Part shown: in pieces, positions 1 through 6,592 of the stretch | Position numbering within the stretch: position 1 is the stretch's first letter | How the letters are laid out: each line of letters opens with the position of its first letter | Assembly (NCBI GenBank): GCA_946887085.1 | Contig: CAMPKG010000024.1 | Location: 1 to 17,110, forward strand | Direction: 5' to 3' | Length of the DNA: 17,110 nucleotides | DNA from: an uncultured Sphingobacteriales bacterium | Lineage (GTDB): Bacteria; Bacteroidota; Bacteroidia; Chitinophagales; Chitinophagaceae | Program-made: the position numbers and the translations under genes | Notes under the pieces: model-generated | The model's database searches: none | Seen by the model: the letters and a program-made list of their open reading frames with translations, nothing else | What the model was told of the DNA's origin: nothing

Positions 1-297
1 GTTATCATCAATCAGGAAGGACTTAAATCGCTGGCAAATTTTTTTCTTTCAAAGTACAATCTGTATCGTTCTCTTTCTTTAATCTGTATTATTGCATTTA
101 GTTACTATTTAATTTTTTTCCAACAAACTAGTAAATTCATCAGTACTGAATTGCGAAATTCACAACCGTTTATTATCGGATTGATAGTGCTTTTGTGGTA
201 TACATTTCATGTAAAATATAAACGATATTGGGTATTGTGTGGGAATGAAGCTTTGGTGTCTCTTTACTATTTTTTAAACAAGAAAAAGCTTGAGTAA
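1..297 (+). CDS. 3' end of a small two-TM membrane protein gene (partial)
   Basis: Frame 1 is open from the window edge to TAA at 295-297 and gives 98 residues of C-terminus. Two hydrophobic stretches are visible, about residues 23-40 (SLICIIAFSYYLIFF core) and 58-70 (FIIGLIVLLWYTF). They are followed by a basic, aromatic tail that ends KKKLE, so the C-terminus is probably cytoplasmic by the positive-inside rule. I do not recognise the family. The reading frame runs 8 bases into the exonuclease gene that follows, so the two are very likely co-transcribed and translationally coupled. Composition is strongly AT-rich: the line at 61-120 has 14 G/C of 60. Without the 5' part it is unknown whether a soluble sensor or enzyme domain precedes the membrane segments. 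The gene itself is fairly certain; its function is open. Confidence 0.75.
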   Translation, partial: VIINQEGLKSLANFFLSKYNLYRSLSLICIIAFSYYLIFFQQTSKFISTELRNSQPFIIGLIVLLWYTFHVKYKRYWVLCGNEALVSLYYFLNKKKLE

Positions 298-880
298 ACT
301 TCTTTTTGTAGATACTGAAACCGGAGGCTTGGATCCTTCATCGTATAGTCTCTTGTCGATTGCTTTCGTGGTCTGGGCAGACTGCAAAATAGAGGACTAT
401 TTTCAAGTTTTTCTTGACGATGGAAATCTCAGGGTGAATGAAGCTGCAATAGCGATAAACAAGTTTGATTTGAATGAACACAAGAAAAGAGCTGTTGATC
501 CTAAAACGTGTATGTCAGCTATGAACGTCTTTTTTGACCGGCATTTTGAGAAAACAGAGTCCATTACATTGGTAGGTCATAATGTGAATTTTGACATCAA
601 CTTTTTGAAGAGTTTTTATGGATCGGTACAGTTGAAATTTAGCGACAGATTTTCCCATAGGTCGATTGACACATCTTCAATTTTATCTTACTTATATTTT
701 TCCGGGATAATCAATGTGCGGGCGGTATCCTCCGAGGCCGCCTTTGACCTATTTAATATTCGAGTAGATCAAAGACACTCGGCGCTTGGCGATGCCATTG
801 CAACTTGTCACTTATTCAATTCTTTAATTTCGTTGGGGAAAAGTGTGCCCAGGGTAAACATGCACGGAACGAATAAGTGA
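290..880 (+). CDS. DEDDh-family 3'-5' exonuclease (DnaQ/ExoX-like)
   Basis: Predicted metal-dependent 3'-5' exonuclease of 196 residues, essentially a single DEDDh domain. All three Exo motifs are visible. Exo I has D8 and E10 (VDTETGG), Exo II has D102 (GHNVNFDINFL), and Exo III has H163 and D168 (HSALGDA), so the catalytic set looks complete. The start must be the TTG at 290: the frame closes at a TAA at 275-277, no other start codon lies between, and the next Met (residue 75) is beyond the catalytic D8. The TTG lies within the last codons of the upstream membrane protein gene (8-base overlap), which suggests coupling. Domains of this family serve in polymerase proofreading, RNA trimming and some immune systems. 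A stand-alone copy coupled to a membrane protein beside a Shedu-like gene points to an accessory or defensive role (inference). Its TGA abuts the stop of the convergent gene. Confidence 0.88.
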   Translation: MSKLLFVDTETGGLDPSSYSLLSIAFVVWADCKIEDYFQVFLDDGNLRVNEAAIAINKFDLNEHKKRAVDPKTCMSAMNVFFDRHFEKTESITLVGHNVNFDINFLKSFYGSVQLKFSDRFSHRSIDTSSILSYLYFSGIINVRAVSSEAAFDLFNIRVDQRHSALGDAIATCHLFNSLISLGKSVPRVNMHGTNK

Positions 881-2104
881 TTAAGTTTTTGCGCGCAGGT
901 TCATTTCATTTATCAAATCATCATAAGTAATCAACTTTAAGTCGTTTAGATATGACTTAAGTTGCCGCCACTGTCTATGATCAATGTTGTTTTTTCTGCC
1001 AATTACTAGTCGCAGCTCAGGTATGCAATACTCGATACCTTCCTGAAGTAGTTTTCTTTTGACTGTATCCTGCGAAAGAAGGTTTTTATAATTCTTCAAT
1101 TGCTCAATTGCTGTATATAAATTACTTACAAATCCCGGAGTGCCACCTTTATGTCGGATCAAATTATGTGGCTTTTTCAATTCAAAAAGTTCCCAATCAT
1201 TTTCCAAACAGTTTCTGACGAAAAAGTCAATGCGTCTCGATTTTGTGGCCAAATCGAGTTCAGGAAATCGCAGCCAAACTTCGGTTTCAATCCTGTCATA
1301 TTTATCCCCAAGAATAAACTTGTAATTTTCAACGATGAACTTTTGCAATTTTTTCTCCGCTGTATTGTGGTTTATCAGCCACTCGAACTCTTGCAATACC
1401 TGTGATTTCCCGTCGACTATATAAAGTGACTCTATCGGATTTTTACTTTGGCTTAAAACCCCACTTGTGCAGTATTTCTGTTTGATAAATTCGTTGACTT
1501 CAATCTCGTCCTTAAAACAAATGACAAGGTCGTTCTTGCGATTTGAGATAAAATGATTGAAAACATGGCTGGTTTTTTCTGCGGACAGTTCTATAAAGCT
1601 ATCGCAGCTTCCAACAATGGCTAGTGCCTCTAAGGCAATTTTATCCAGACACTTCTGGAATTGTGGGATGAGAGTCTTAAAATAATGTTTGCGATTTACT
1701 CCAGATAAATTTGTTACAAATGCAATGTTTGGAAGGCAATATTCACCGTCTTGCGGCCAATACCAATTATTCGTTCGTTTTTGAAGCAGCCGACGATACT
1801 TTTCTAAGGGAATGGATAATTCGGCGTCAATAAGTGACTCTAGGTTTAGATTTGAATTTACAATTAGCTCTATTGGCCAAAGGAAGGGCAAAATTAGGTT
1901 GTAGTATTGTTCTTTATCTCCTTCATCGTTGCGAGTGTATGTATATTGTTCCAGCGCATGCTTTCCAACTCGTGGTAATTTTGAGGTTTTCGTAAACGTA
2001 TTTTCGCTATCACAATCATCTGCTGTCCATAATTTAGTTATAAAGTCAAAAAATGCGCCGTTGTTAAGGAGGGAGATAGCATCTTTTAACATTGCGACGT
2101 CCAT
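881..2104 (-). CDS. Shedu-like nuclease with DUF4263 (SduA C-terminal) domain
   Basis: A 407-residue protein from ATG at 2104; a TTG two codons upstream is possible but less likely. The C-terminal half (about residues 248-400) matches the DUF4263/Shedu pattern: a helical start (EKKLQKFIVENYKFIL), then IDFFV with D293, then ELFELKKP with E308 and K310, which form a PD-(D/E)xK nuclease core. A long helix (AIEQLKNYKNLL), a strand ending in VIGR and a terminal ITYDDLI follow. Shedu (SduA) is an established single-gene antiphage system whose C-terminal domain is a DNA nuclease. The N-terminal ~245 residues, presumably the sensing part, are not recognised. The gene is AT-rich like its neighbour and unlike DNA to the right of 2290. 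It converges on the exonuclease gene with touching stops and no terminator. Domain assignment is fairly sure; an antiviral role is inferred from the family. Confidence 0.8.
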   Translation of the reverse strand: MDVAMLKDAISLLNNGAFFDFITKLWTADDCDSENTFTKTSKLPRVGKHALEQYTYTRNDEGDKEQYYNLILPFLWPIELIVNSNLNLESLIDAELSIPLEKYRRLLQKRTNNWYWPQDGEYCLPNIAFVTNLSGVNRKHYFKTLIPQFQKCLDKIALEALAIVGSCDSFIELSAEKTSHVFNHFISNRKNDLVICFKDEIEVNEFIKQKYCTSGVLSQSKNPIESLYIVDGKSQVLQEFEWLINHNTAEKKLQKFIVENYKFILGDKYDRIETEVWLRFPELDLATKSRRIDFFVRNCLENDWELFELKKPHNLIRHKGGTPGFVSNLYTAIEQLKNYKNLLSQDTVKRKLLQEGIEYCIPELRLVIGRKNNIDHRQWRQLKSYLNDLKLITYDDLINEMNLRAKT

Positions 2105-2288
2105 TGCCAAAAATAACCAGTTTCCGCTTTAAGTTCCTTATGAAATTCAAATATTTTCTTCCCACACTGGTTTAAGTCTTCCGCAGGACGACTTAAATCT
2201 ACCCATAGAAAGCAAGACTCTGTCTGCAGTAAAGGTATCCACCATCTTTTGAAACTTCCGCGACAATTCATTTGCTAATTTAGCAGCC

Positions 2289-3173
2289 ATGAGCACAGCG
2301 TGGATATATCCGGCTTTATTGATGGTGCTTATGCAAAGCTGCAAACCTGTAGAGCGCTATAGCTATAGTCGCAAAGGGCGGGAGGGTGTCGTGATCCGTG
2401 AGCAGTATGAGACCACGATCCGCAAAACCTGCAAGGATAAATGGCGACTGGTGGATGTAAAAACGCTGGACAGGTTCGGCAATGCATTGGAAAGCATCGG
2501 GCGCGAGGGTTTGCATTCAAAAGTTATCTACGATCCCGCGCGGCAAACAGTTACCACCATTCAGTATGGTAAATTAGAAAACGATACAGTGGCCGGGCCC
2601 ATCTCGAAAAGAGTGATGTTTTACAGGGACGGATATATAGCAGCCACGCATGAATACAGCAAACGGGATGACGGCAGCTGGGCATTGGGCATGGCCACCC
2701 GCAGCCATTTTCTGCGAGATGAAAAAAGACGCGTATTTATGAGCGAACCGGTATTTGAAAAAGGCGGGCGTAACCGCATACTGCACCATATTGCATTGAT
2801 CTATCATGGTGACAGCATTATGCCGGGGCCGCCCAACTACGCATTCATGAGCAAGGAGAATTCGCGTGTACATGCTACGGGCATCGAATCGGACGAGCAG
2901 GGGAGGCTCAGTTGCATCCGAGAGTTTAATGAACGTGGTTTAGTGACTAAGTTCATACAGATCGAAAGGGAAACTGACAGCATCAAGACGAGTTTCAGTT
3001 ACGACGACGAGGGTCGGCAGGTATGTTCAATAACAACTACGTCCGGTAGCACCGGAGTGTATCAAACCCGGTATATTTATCGCAAAGACAGGTTGCACAA
3101 ACAAATAAGCTACAGCGATGGGCATGCATCCAGCATGGTGAAGTTTAAGTACAGGCCGATCAAGGGATATTGA
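2289..3173 (+). CDS. Predicted lipoprotein with YD/RHS-like repeats
   Basis: A 294-residue protein with a very short hydrophobic N-terminus ending in a lipobox-like LMQSC (Cys18). It is probably lipid-anchored. The body has strand-turn repeats such as YDDEGRQVCSI and SDEQGRLSCIREFNERG, which resemble the short YD-type repeats common in uncharacterised Bacteroidota surface proteins. No catalytic motif is visible. Oddly, the signal peptide lacks any Lys or Arg before the hydrophobic part. The frame is open only back to about 2253 with no better start, and this point is also where base composition changes. The 5' end may therefore have been replaced when the AT-rich segment was inserted, leaving a non-native start. 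The last ~270 residues look like a genuine protein; whether it is still expressed and exported is uncertain. Confidence 0.7.
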   Translation: MSTAWIYPALLMVLMQSCKPVERYSYSRKGREGVVIREQYETTIRKTCKDKWRLVDVKTLDRFGNALESIGREGLHSKVIYDPARQTVTTIQYGKLENDTVAGPISKRVMFYRDGYIAATHEYSKRDDGSWALGMATRSHFLRDEKRRVFMSEPVFEKGGRNRILHHIALIYHGDSIMPGPPNYAFMSKENSRVHATGIESDEQGRLSCIREFNERGLVTKFIQIERETDSIKTSFSYDDEGRQVCSITTTSGSTGVYQTRYIYRKDRLHKQISYSDGHASSMVKFKYRPIKGY

Positions 3174-3330
3174 CATTTTTCCGTCCTCGCGGGTCTCCTG
3201 CATAGGCACCCGGCGAAATCAAGGCCACGCTTATTGTCGCATTTACCCCCTTACATTGCCGTAATTACACCGCAACATTGTAAAATGAGTGTCGGACTTT
3301 TGTGCTATCGGTAACCATAAAAACAGAACT

Positions 3331-4257
3331 ATGAAAAACAATATCAAATCAACAACACAGGGATCAAACACAATCCGCAGAAGCGTTGTTCGCACGATCA
3401 TAACTGCAGTATTATTCCTGGGCTGCTATGCAGGTTTCAGTCAAAGCAAGACTGCGCCGGTTGGCAAGTATGTTTCGGTCAACGGCATGAAGATGTATTA
3501 TGAAGTATCGGGGAAGGGCGCCCCTATGATCGTGCTGCACGGCGCTTATATGAACATCCCCTCTATGGGCAGGATCATTCCTATGCTTGCAGAAAAGCAT
3601 ACAGTATACGCCCTCGAGTTCCAGGGCCATGGCCGTACCAATGATATAGACCGCCCCATCACTTACCCGAATTTTGCGGATGACGTGGCGGCTTTCATGG
3701 ATGCAGTAGGCCTTAATAGAGCTGATGTGTTCGGTTATTCGGTGGGCGCCGAGGTGGGCTTGCAACTCGCCATCCGCCATCCGGCAAAACTGAATAAGCT
3801 CATTGCTGCATCCGCAGCGTACGACGTCGAGGGCTGGCAGCCGGAATTCAAAGCCGTCATTCCCCAGATGACAGTGGAGATGATGATGAACACACCCTTC
3901 GTTGAAGACTATCGCAAGCTGGCCCCTAACCCCGATGGTTTTCGTGCACTTGCCACAAAGCTGATAGCCCTTGAGAAAGAGCCAATGGCATGGGAGCAGG
4001 ATATTAAAAAAATCAAAACCCCTGTACTGTTAATTGCCGGCGATGCTGATGTGGCTACACTGGAACATACGGTTAGCCTGTTCAAATTGCTGGGTGGCGG
4101 CGTTATGGGCGATATGGGAAATCCGCTGCCAGCTTCGCGCCTTGCCATTCTGCCGGCAACGTCGCATACCGCAGTGATCAGTCAGCCCGATGTGCTTATT
4201 GTCTTCATCGAATCATTTCTGAAAGGAGAAACGCCAAAAGGCTTTTTTGAAAAATAG
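3331..4257 (+). CDS. Exported alpha/beta hydrolase
   Basis: Alpha/beta-hydrolase-fold enzyme of 308 residues with a signal peptide: basic RRSVVR at residues 16-21, a hydrophobic core and likely cleavage near GFSQ-S (residues 36-39), so it acts in the periplasm or outside. The catalytic set is visible. The oxyanion turn is LHGAY (69-73), the nucleophile elbow GYSVG has Ser137, the acid is Asp238 or Asp240 (AGDAD), and the base is His279 (ATSHT). The fold includes esterases, lactonases and haloperoxidase-like enzymes, and the substrate cannot be read from sequence. I chose ATG 3331 rather than the in-frame GTG at 3289, because only the later start gives a proper signal peptide. The next gene begins 15 bases after the stop, so the two probably form an operon. 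Confidence 0.88.
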   Translation: MKNNIKSTTQGSNTIRRSVVRTIITAVLFLGCYAGFSQSKTAPVGKYVSVNGMKMYYEVSGKGAPMIVLHGAYMNIPSMGRIIPMLAEKHTVYALEFQGHGRTNDIDRPITYPNFADDVAAFMDAVGLNRADVFGYSVGAEVGLQLAIRHPAKLNKLIAASAAYDVEGWQPEFKAVIPQMTVEMMMNTPFVEDYRKLAPNPDGFRALATKLIALEKEPMAWEQDIKKIKTPVLLIAGDADVATLEHTVSLFKLLGGGVMGDMGNPLPASRLAILPATSHTAVISQPDVLIVFIESFLKGETPKGFFEK

Positions 4258-4272
4258 CAGAAAGACGCGATC

Positions 4273-4869
4273 ATGAGAAAACTAAAATTACTTGTACAAT
4301 TAACTGTTGACGGATATGCCGGAGGCCCGGAAGGTGATCTTGACTGGCGCACATGGAACTATGACAACAAGCTAAAAGAGTTTGCCAATGGCCTGCGCGA
4401 TAGTTGTGATACAATTCTGCTGGGCAGGAAAATGGCTGAAGTGTTCATCCCGCATTTTGAAGAGACGGTGAATACGCAGCAGGCTCAAAATGAGGACGGA
4501 AGTCTGAACGAAACTTTTGCCTATGCCAACCGGATGGTGAGTATGCCAAAAATTGTTTTCAGCAAAACAATAACGACAATTGAGGGTAAAAATGTTTCTG
4601 TAGAGAATGGGGACCTTGTAACGGCCATCAAAGACCTGAAAGCGAAAAAAGGCAAAGACATGATCGTTTATGGCGGTGCCGGGTTTGTATCATCGCTTAT
4701 CAAGGAAGGATTGGTAGACGAATTCAACTTCTTTGTCAACCCCATAATGATCAACAAAGGCCTGCGGATCTTCGACCTGCAGGAGCACCGGCAAAAACTT
4801 TCGCTGGTAAACGCAACGCCGTATGAATGCGGGATCGCGGTTTTGACCTATCAGCTTAGCAAAGAGTAA
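4273..4869 (+). CDS. Dihydrofolate reductase-like protein (RibD C-terminal family, YyaP type)
   Basis: A 198-residue protein of the family with the RibD C-terminal (bacterial bifunctional deaminase-reductase) fold. The N-terminal strand KLKLLVQLTVDGYAGGPEG, then TILLGRKMAE (about 47-56), and the nucleotide-binding strand-turn VYGGAGFVSSLIKEGLVDEF (about 135-154) are typical of it. Members probably bind NADPH and reduce small substrates, but most have no assigned reaction. The usual RibD deaminase half is absent, and ribBA in this window lies 10 kb away, so a riboflavin role is not supported. It follows the alpha/beta hydrolase gene after 15 bases and likely shares its transcript. This family is often scattered singly in Bacteroidota genomes. 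Fold assignment is good; function is unknown. Confidence 0.85.
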   Translation: MRKLKLLVQLTVDGYAGGPEGDLDWRTWNYDNKLKEFANGLRDSCDTILLGRKMAEVFIPHFEETVNTQQAQNEDGSLNETFAYANRMVSMPKIVFSKTITTIEGKNVSVENGDLVTAIKDLKAKKGKDMIVYGGAGFVSSLIKEGLVDEFNFFVNPIMINKGLRIFDLQEHRQKLSLVNATPYECGIAVLTYQLSKE

Positions 4870-4890
4870 GCGTGCGCGATGATCACACGT

Positions 4891-4922
4891 GCAAATAAAA
4901 AAGCACGCCTCTCAGCGTGCTT
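4891..4922 (-). terminator. Intrinsic terminator of the cold-shock gene
   Basis: A perfect 8-bp stem AAGCACGC (4901-4908) / GCGTGCTT (4915-4922) with a 6-base loop. Read on the minus strand, the stem is followed by TTTTTTATTTG, a good U-tract, so it ends the cold-shock transcript. On the plus strand the tail is only CTCTT, so it should stop the convergent reductase transcript less well. Confidence 0.85.
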
Positions 4923-4945
4923 CTCTTAAATGATATGGGATAAGC

Positions 4946-5137
4946 TTAGATAACTTTTACGTTAACTGCGTTCAAACCTTTTTTACCATTTTCCACTTCG
5001 TAAGAAACCCTGTCTTTTTCGAAGATCTGCGTAGTAAGAGCAGATACGTGAACGAAGATGTCGGGGCCACCGTTTGATGGAGTAATGAAGCCAAATCCTT
5101 TGCCTTCATTGAAGAATTTTACTGTACCTTCTTGCAT
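4946..5137 (-). CDS. Cold-shock protein, CspA family
   Basis: A 63-residue single cold-shock domain that binds single-stranded RNA and DNA and acts as an RNA chaperone and antiterminator. RNP1 is KGFGFI at residues 13-18 and RNP2 is DIFVH at 26-30; FF at 8-9 and the conserved start GTVKFFN are also present. Length is that of the family. It has its own promoter box (TAAGTTTG at 5167-5174) and its own strong terminator, so it can be made as a short monocistronic mRNA, although it lies downstream of four other small minus-strand genes that may read into it. Several csp paralogues usually occur per genome, and which one is cold-induced cannot be told from sequence. No long 5' leader typical of enterobacterial cspA is visible; the expected leader is only about 25 bases. 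Confidence 0.96.
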   Translation of the reverse strand: MQEGTVKFFNEGKGFGFITPSNGGPDIFVHVSALTTQIFEKDRVSYEVENGKKGLNAVNVKVI

Positions 5138-5166
5138 TGTATTTTGTATAAAAAATTAATAAAGTG

Positions 5167-5174
5167 CAAACTTA
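5167..5174 (-). promoter_or_regulatory. -7 promoter box of the cold-shock gene
   Basis: The minus strand reads TAAGTTTG, a perfect match to the Bacteroidota -7 consensus TAnnTTTG. It lies 29 bases before the csp start codon, leaving a leader of roughly 20-25 bases. No convincing -33 TTTG is seen at the expected distance; only TTTC or TTTCTG occur there. Confidence 0.6.
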
Positions 5175-5242
5175 CGAAAAAATATACAGAAATTGAAATA
5201 TTTCTTCATTTGATGCTAAAGAACTGTTAAAGAATGTGTTGC

Positions 5243-5440
5243 CTATTTCAAAACGTTCATAGGCCGCTCTATGATAAAGCTGCCGGTTGCCAGGGATAAC
5301 CCTGCCTCGTTGGCCTGCGTACGGGTATCGAACACACCTGCCACAGAACAGTCTTTAATGATGATGAATTTGCGCTCATACAGCTCGGTAAGTGCCTTGC
5401 GGTTGGCTTTGTAATAGGCTATTTCCTGTTCAATATTCAT
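5243..5440 (-). CDS. Small uncharacterised protein, possibly DUF5678-like
   Basis: A 65-residue soluble protein. After an N-terminal helix (EQEIAYYKANRKALTELYERK), it has a strand-turn-strand with FIIIKDCSVAGVFDT, then a helix (RTQANEAGLSL) and a final strand ending ERPMNVLK. The layout 'LxELYxxKFIIIKD...V.GVFDTxxxAxxxG' resembles the small DUF5678 fold, a resemblance I cannot test here. No catalytic residues, signal or membrane segment is apparent. It starts 17 bases after the stop of the 91-aa gene upstream and is probably in the same transcript, which also carries the RRM gene. Its function is unknown. Codon use and composition match the neighbours. Confidence 0.72.
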   Translation of the reverse strand: MNIEQEIAYYKANRKALTELYERKFIIIKDCSVAGVFDTRTQANEAGLSLATGSFIIERPMNVLK

Positions 5441-5457
5441 TTTTAGAAGTTGATGTT

Positions 5458-5733
5458 TTAATTGTTTTCAACCGTTTCGGGCCATATGCGGTAAAACAGC
5501 GAGGATATCTCGCTGCGTATCTTCTCCGGCAGCCCGCTGTCTTTACGGAACTGCAGGACGAACTGTCCCGTCATCGACACCTGCACATCGAAATAGGAGC
5601 GGATGTCTTTGAGATCGTAAATGCTCCTGACAGCGCGGGTATTCTCAAAGAAATTATTGTTGCTGTTGCGTATTCTTTTTATGCCCTGGTCGAATTCGTT
5701 GAGCTTTTTATTGTGTTCGGGACTGAATGACAT
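5458..5733 (-). CDS. Small uncharacterised protein in the RRM gene cluster
   Basis: A 91-residue soluble protein that I do not recognise. The N-terminus is charged and probably helical (NKKLNEFDQGIKRIRNSNNNFFE). A mixed segment with SYFDVQVSMTGQFVLQFRKD (about 47-66) looks like two antiparallel strands, and a C-terminal helix (EKIRSEISSLFYRIWPETV) follows. It has no Cys and no signal or membrane segment. It lies 33 bases after the RRM gene and 17 bases before the next small gene, on the same strand, so it is probably in their operon. The position suggests a link to RNA binding or stress adaptation, but nothing in the protein itself shows this. Confidence 0.7.
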   Translation of the reverse strand: MSFSPEHNKKLNEFDQGIKRIRNSNNNFFENTRAVRSIYDLKDIRSYFDVQVSMTGQFVLQFRKDSGLPEKIRSEISSLFYRIWPETVENN

Positions 5734-5766
5734 ATGGCCGTATGATTTTATGATAGTGAAATGTTT

Positions 5767-6024
5767 TTACTTGTCTTTTTTATTCCGCACCTCTTTTGCT
5801 TCCAGGTATCTGCCCATAAACTGCATGTTGTTGATCTGCCTGATCGCCGCATCTCCTTCATCCCTGCCAGCCATTTCAACGAAAGCAAATTTTTCAGACT
5901 TCCCCGTTTCGTGGCTCATGATCACCTGCACGCTGAGGACCTCACCAAAATGACTGAACAGTTTTCGCAGATGGTCTTCGCTGGTGGTCTCGCACAGGTT
6001 GCTGATAAAGATGTTGACAGGCAT
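5767..6024 (-). CDS. RRM-domain RNA-binding protein
   Basis: An 85-residue protein that is one RNA-recognition motif. RNP2 is NIFISNL at residues 4-10 and RNP1 is EKFAFVEM at 44-51. The beta-alpha-beta spacing is normal, with a helix (SEDHLRKLFSHFG) between and a second helix (GDAAIRQINNM) after. The short tail KEVRNKKDK is basic. Such stand-alone RRMs are known from cyanobacteria (Rbp) and are common in Bacteroidota; they bind single-stranded RNA and, in Bacteroides, influence gene expression. The family RNP1 second aromatic position is Phe here, as expected for RNA stacking. The start ATG lies 3 bases after the TGA of the gene upstream, so translation is probably coupled. Confidence in family is high; its RNA targets are unknown. 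Confidence 0.94.
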   Translation of the reverse strand: MPVNIFISNLCETTSEDHLRKLFSHFGEVLSVQVIMSHETGKSEKFAFVEMAGRDEGDAAIRQINNMQFMGRYLEAKEVRNKKDK

Positions 6025-6027
6025 CGA

Positions 6028-6339
6028 TCAGAGCGCACGGGTGCCTTTGCGTTTTTCGGCATATAGTATCTCGTGCTGCGCTTTTTCCATAAAAAGGGCT
6101 GCATCCAGGGTATAAAAACCACCGGTTTCGTTCATCAGTGGCTGGTAGCTTTTGCCGTCGTAGATGGCGCGTACCTCGAATTTCAGCGGACGCAGCCAAA
6201 TGGGCGCCTGACCCATTGGCAGGTCTATCCTGCATTTCAGCACCTGTATCTGGTCGTCGTCTTCCTTCTCATAACACACGGGTATGGACAAGCATTGAGC
6301 GCCCTCGGGCGTGTATTGAATTGAAATGGTCTTCTCCAT
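6028..6339 (-). CDS. Uncharacterised 103-aa protein upstream of the RRM gene
   Basis: A 103-residue protein from ATG 6339; the TTG two codons earlier is unlikely. I do not recognise it. It looks like a small beta-rich domain: SIQYTPEGAQCLSIPVCYE, then QVLKCRIDLPMG, LRPLKFEVRAIYDGKSY, and a C-terminal helical part (LDAALFMEKAQHEILYAEKRKG). There is no signal peptide. The stop is 3 bases before the RRM start codon, so the two genes are almost certainly one translational unit, and the product may act on the same RNAs or in the same complex (inference). It is the first gene of the minus-strand cluster. I saw no perfect TAnnTTTG box upstream; the nearest is TAATTTG just before the start. Confidence 0.78.
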   Translation of the reverse strand: MEKTISIQYTPEGAQCLSIPVCYEKEDDDQIQVLKCRIDLPMGQAPIWLRPLKFEVRAIYDGKSYQPLMNETGGFYTLDAALFMEKAQHEILYAEKRKGTRAL

Positions 6340-6592
6340 AAGCAAATTATTGGGTAAATAATGATTGGCGGGAGGTCTACGCTGAAGAGAGGGGGAGAAT
6401 AATTACGATTCAGGACAGGCGAGCAGCCAACTATATGAGTAAAGGTAAGCTTAATAGGGCGGTATACCTAATTAATATTGTGCTGGTATCTTACGGGAAC
6501 ACATCGCCCGTCAAAATGCCTGCAAATGCTTGCCTGTTCAGGCTTTTCAGCTAACTTGCAGCCTTTTAAAACCCTCAAAAAAAAAGCAAAAA

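Noticed and set aside
2108..2115. TATTTTTG on the minus strand just before the Shedu-like start
   Set aside because: It fits the -7 consensus, but transcription would begin at or after the ATG, no -33 element is present, and the DNA is AT-rich enough for chance matches.
3289..3330. GTG start giving the alpha/beta hydrolase 14 more residues
   Set aside because: The extension is polar and precedes a complete signal peptide that begins at ATG 3331.
6493..6511. Inverted repeat ACGGG ... CCCGT before the lipoprotein gene
   Set aside because: The stem is only 5 bp with a 9-base loop and no U-tract. It is too weak to call an operator or terminator.
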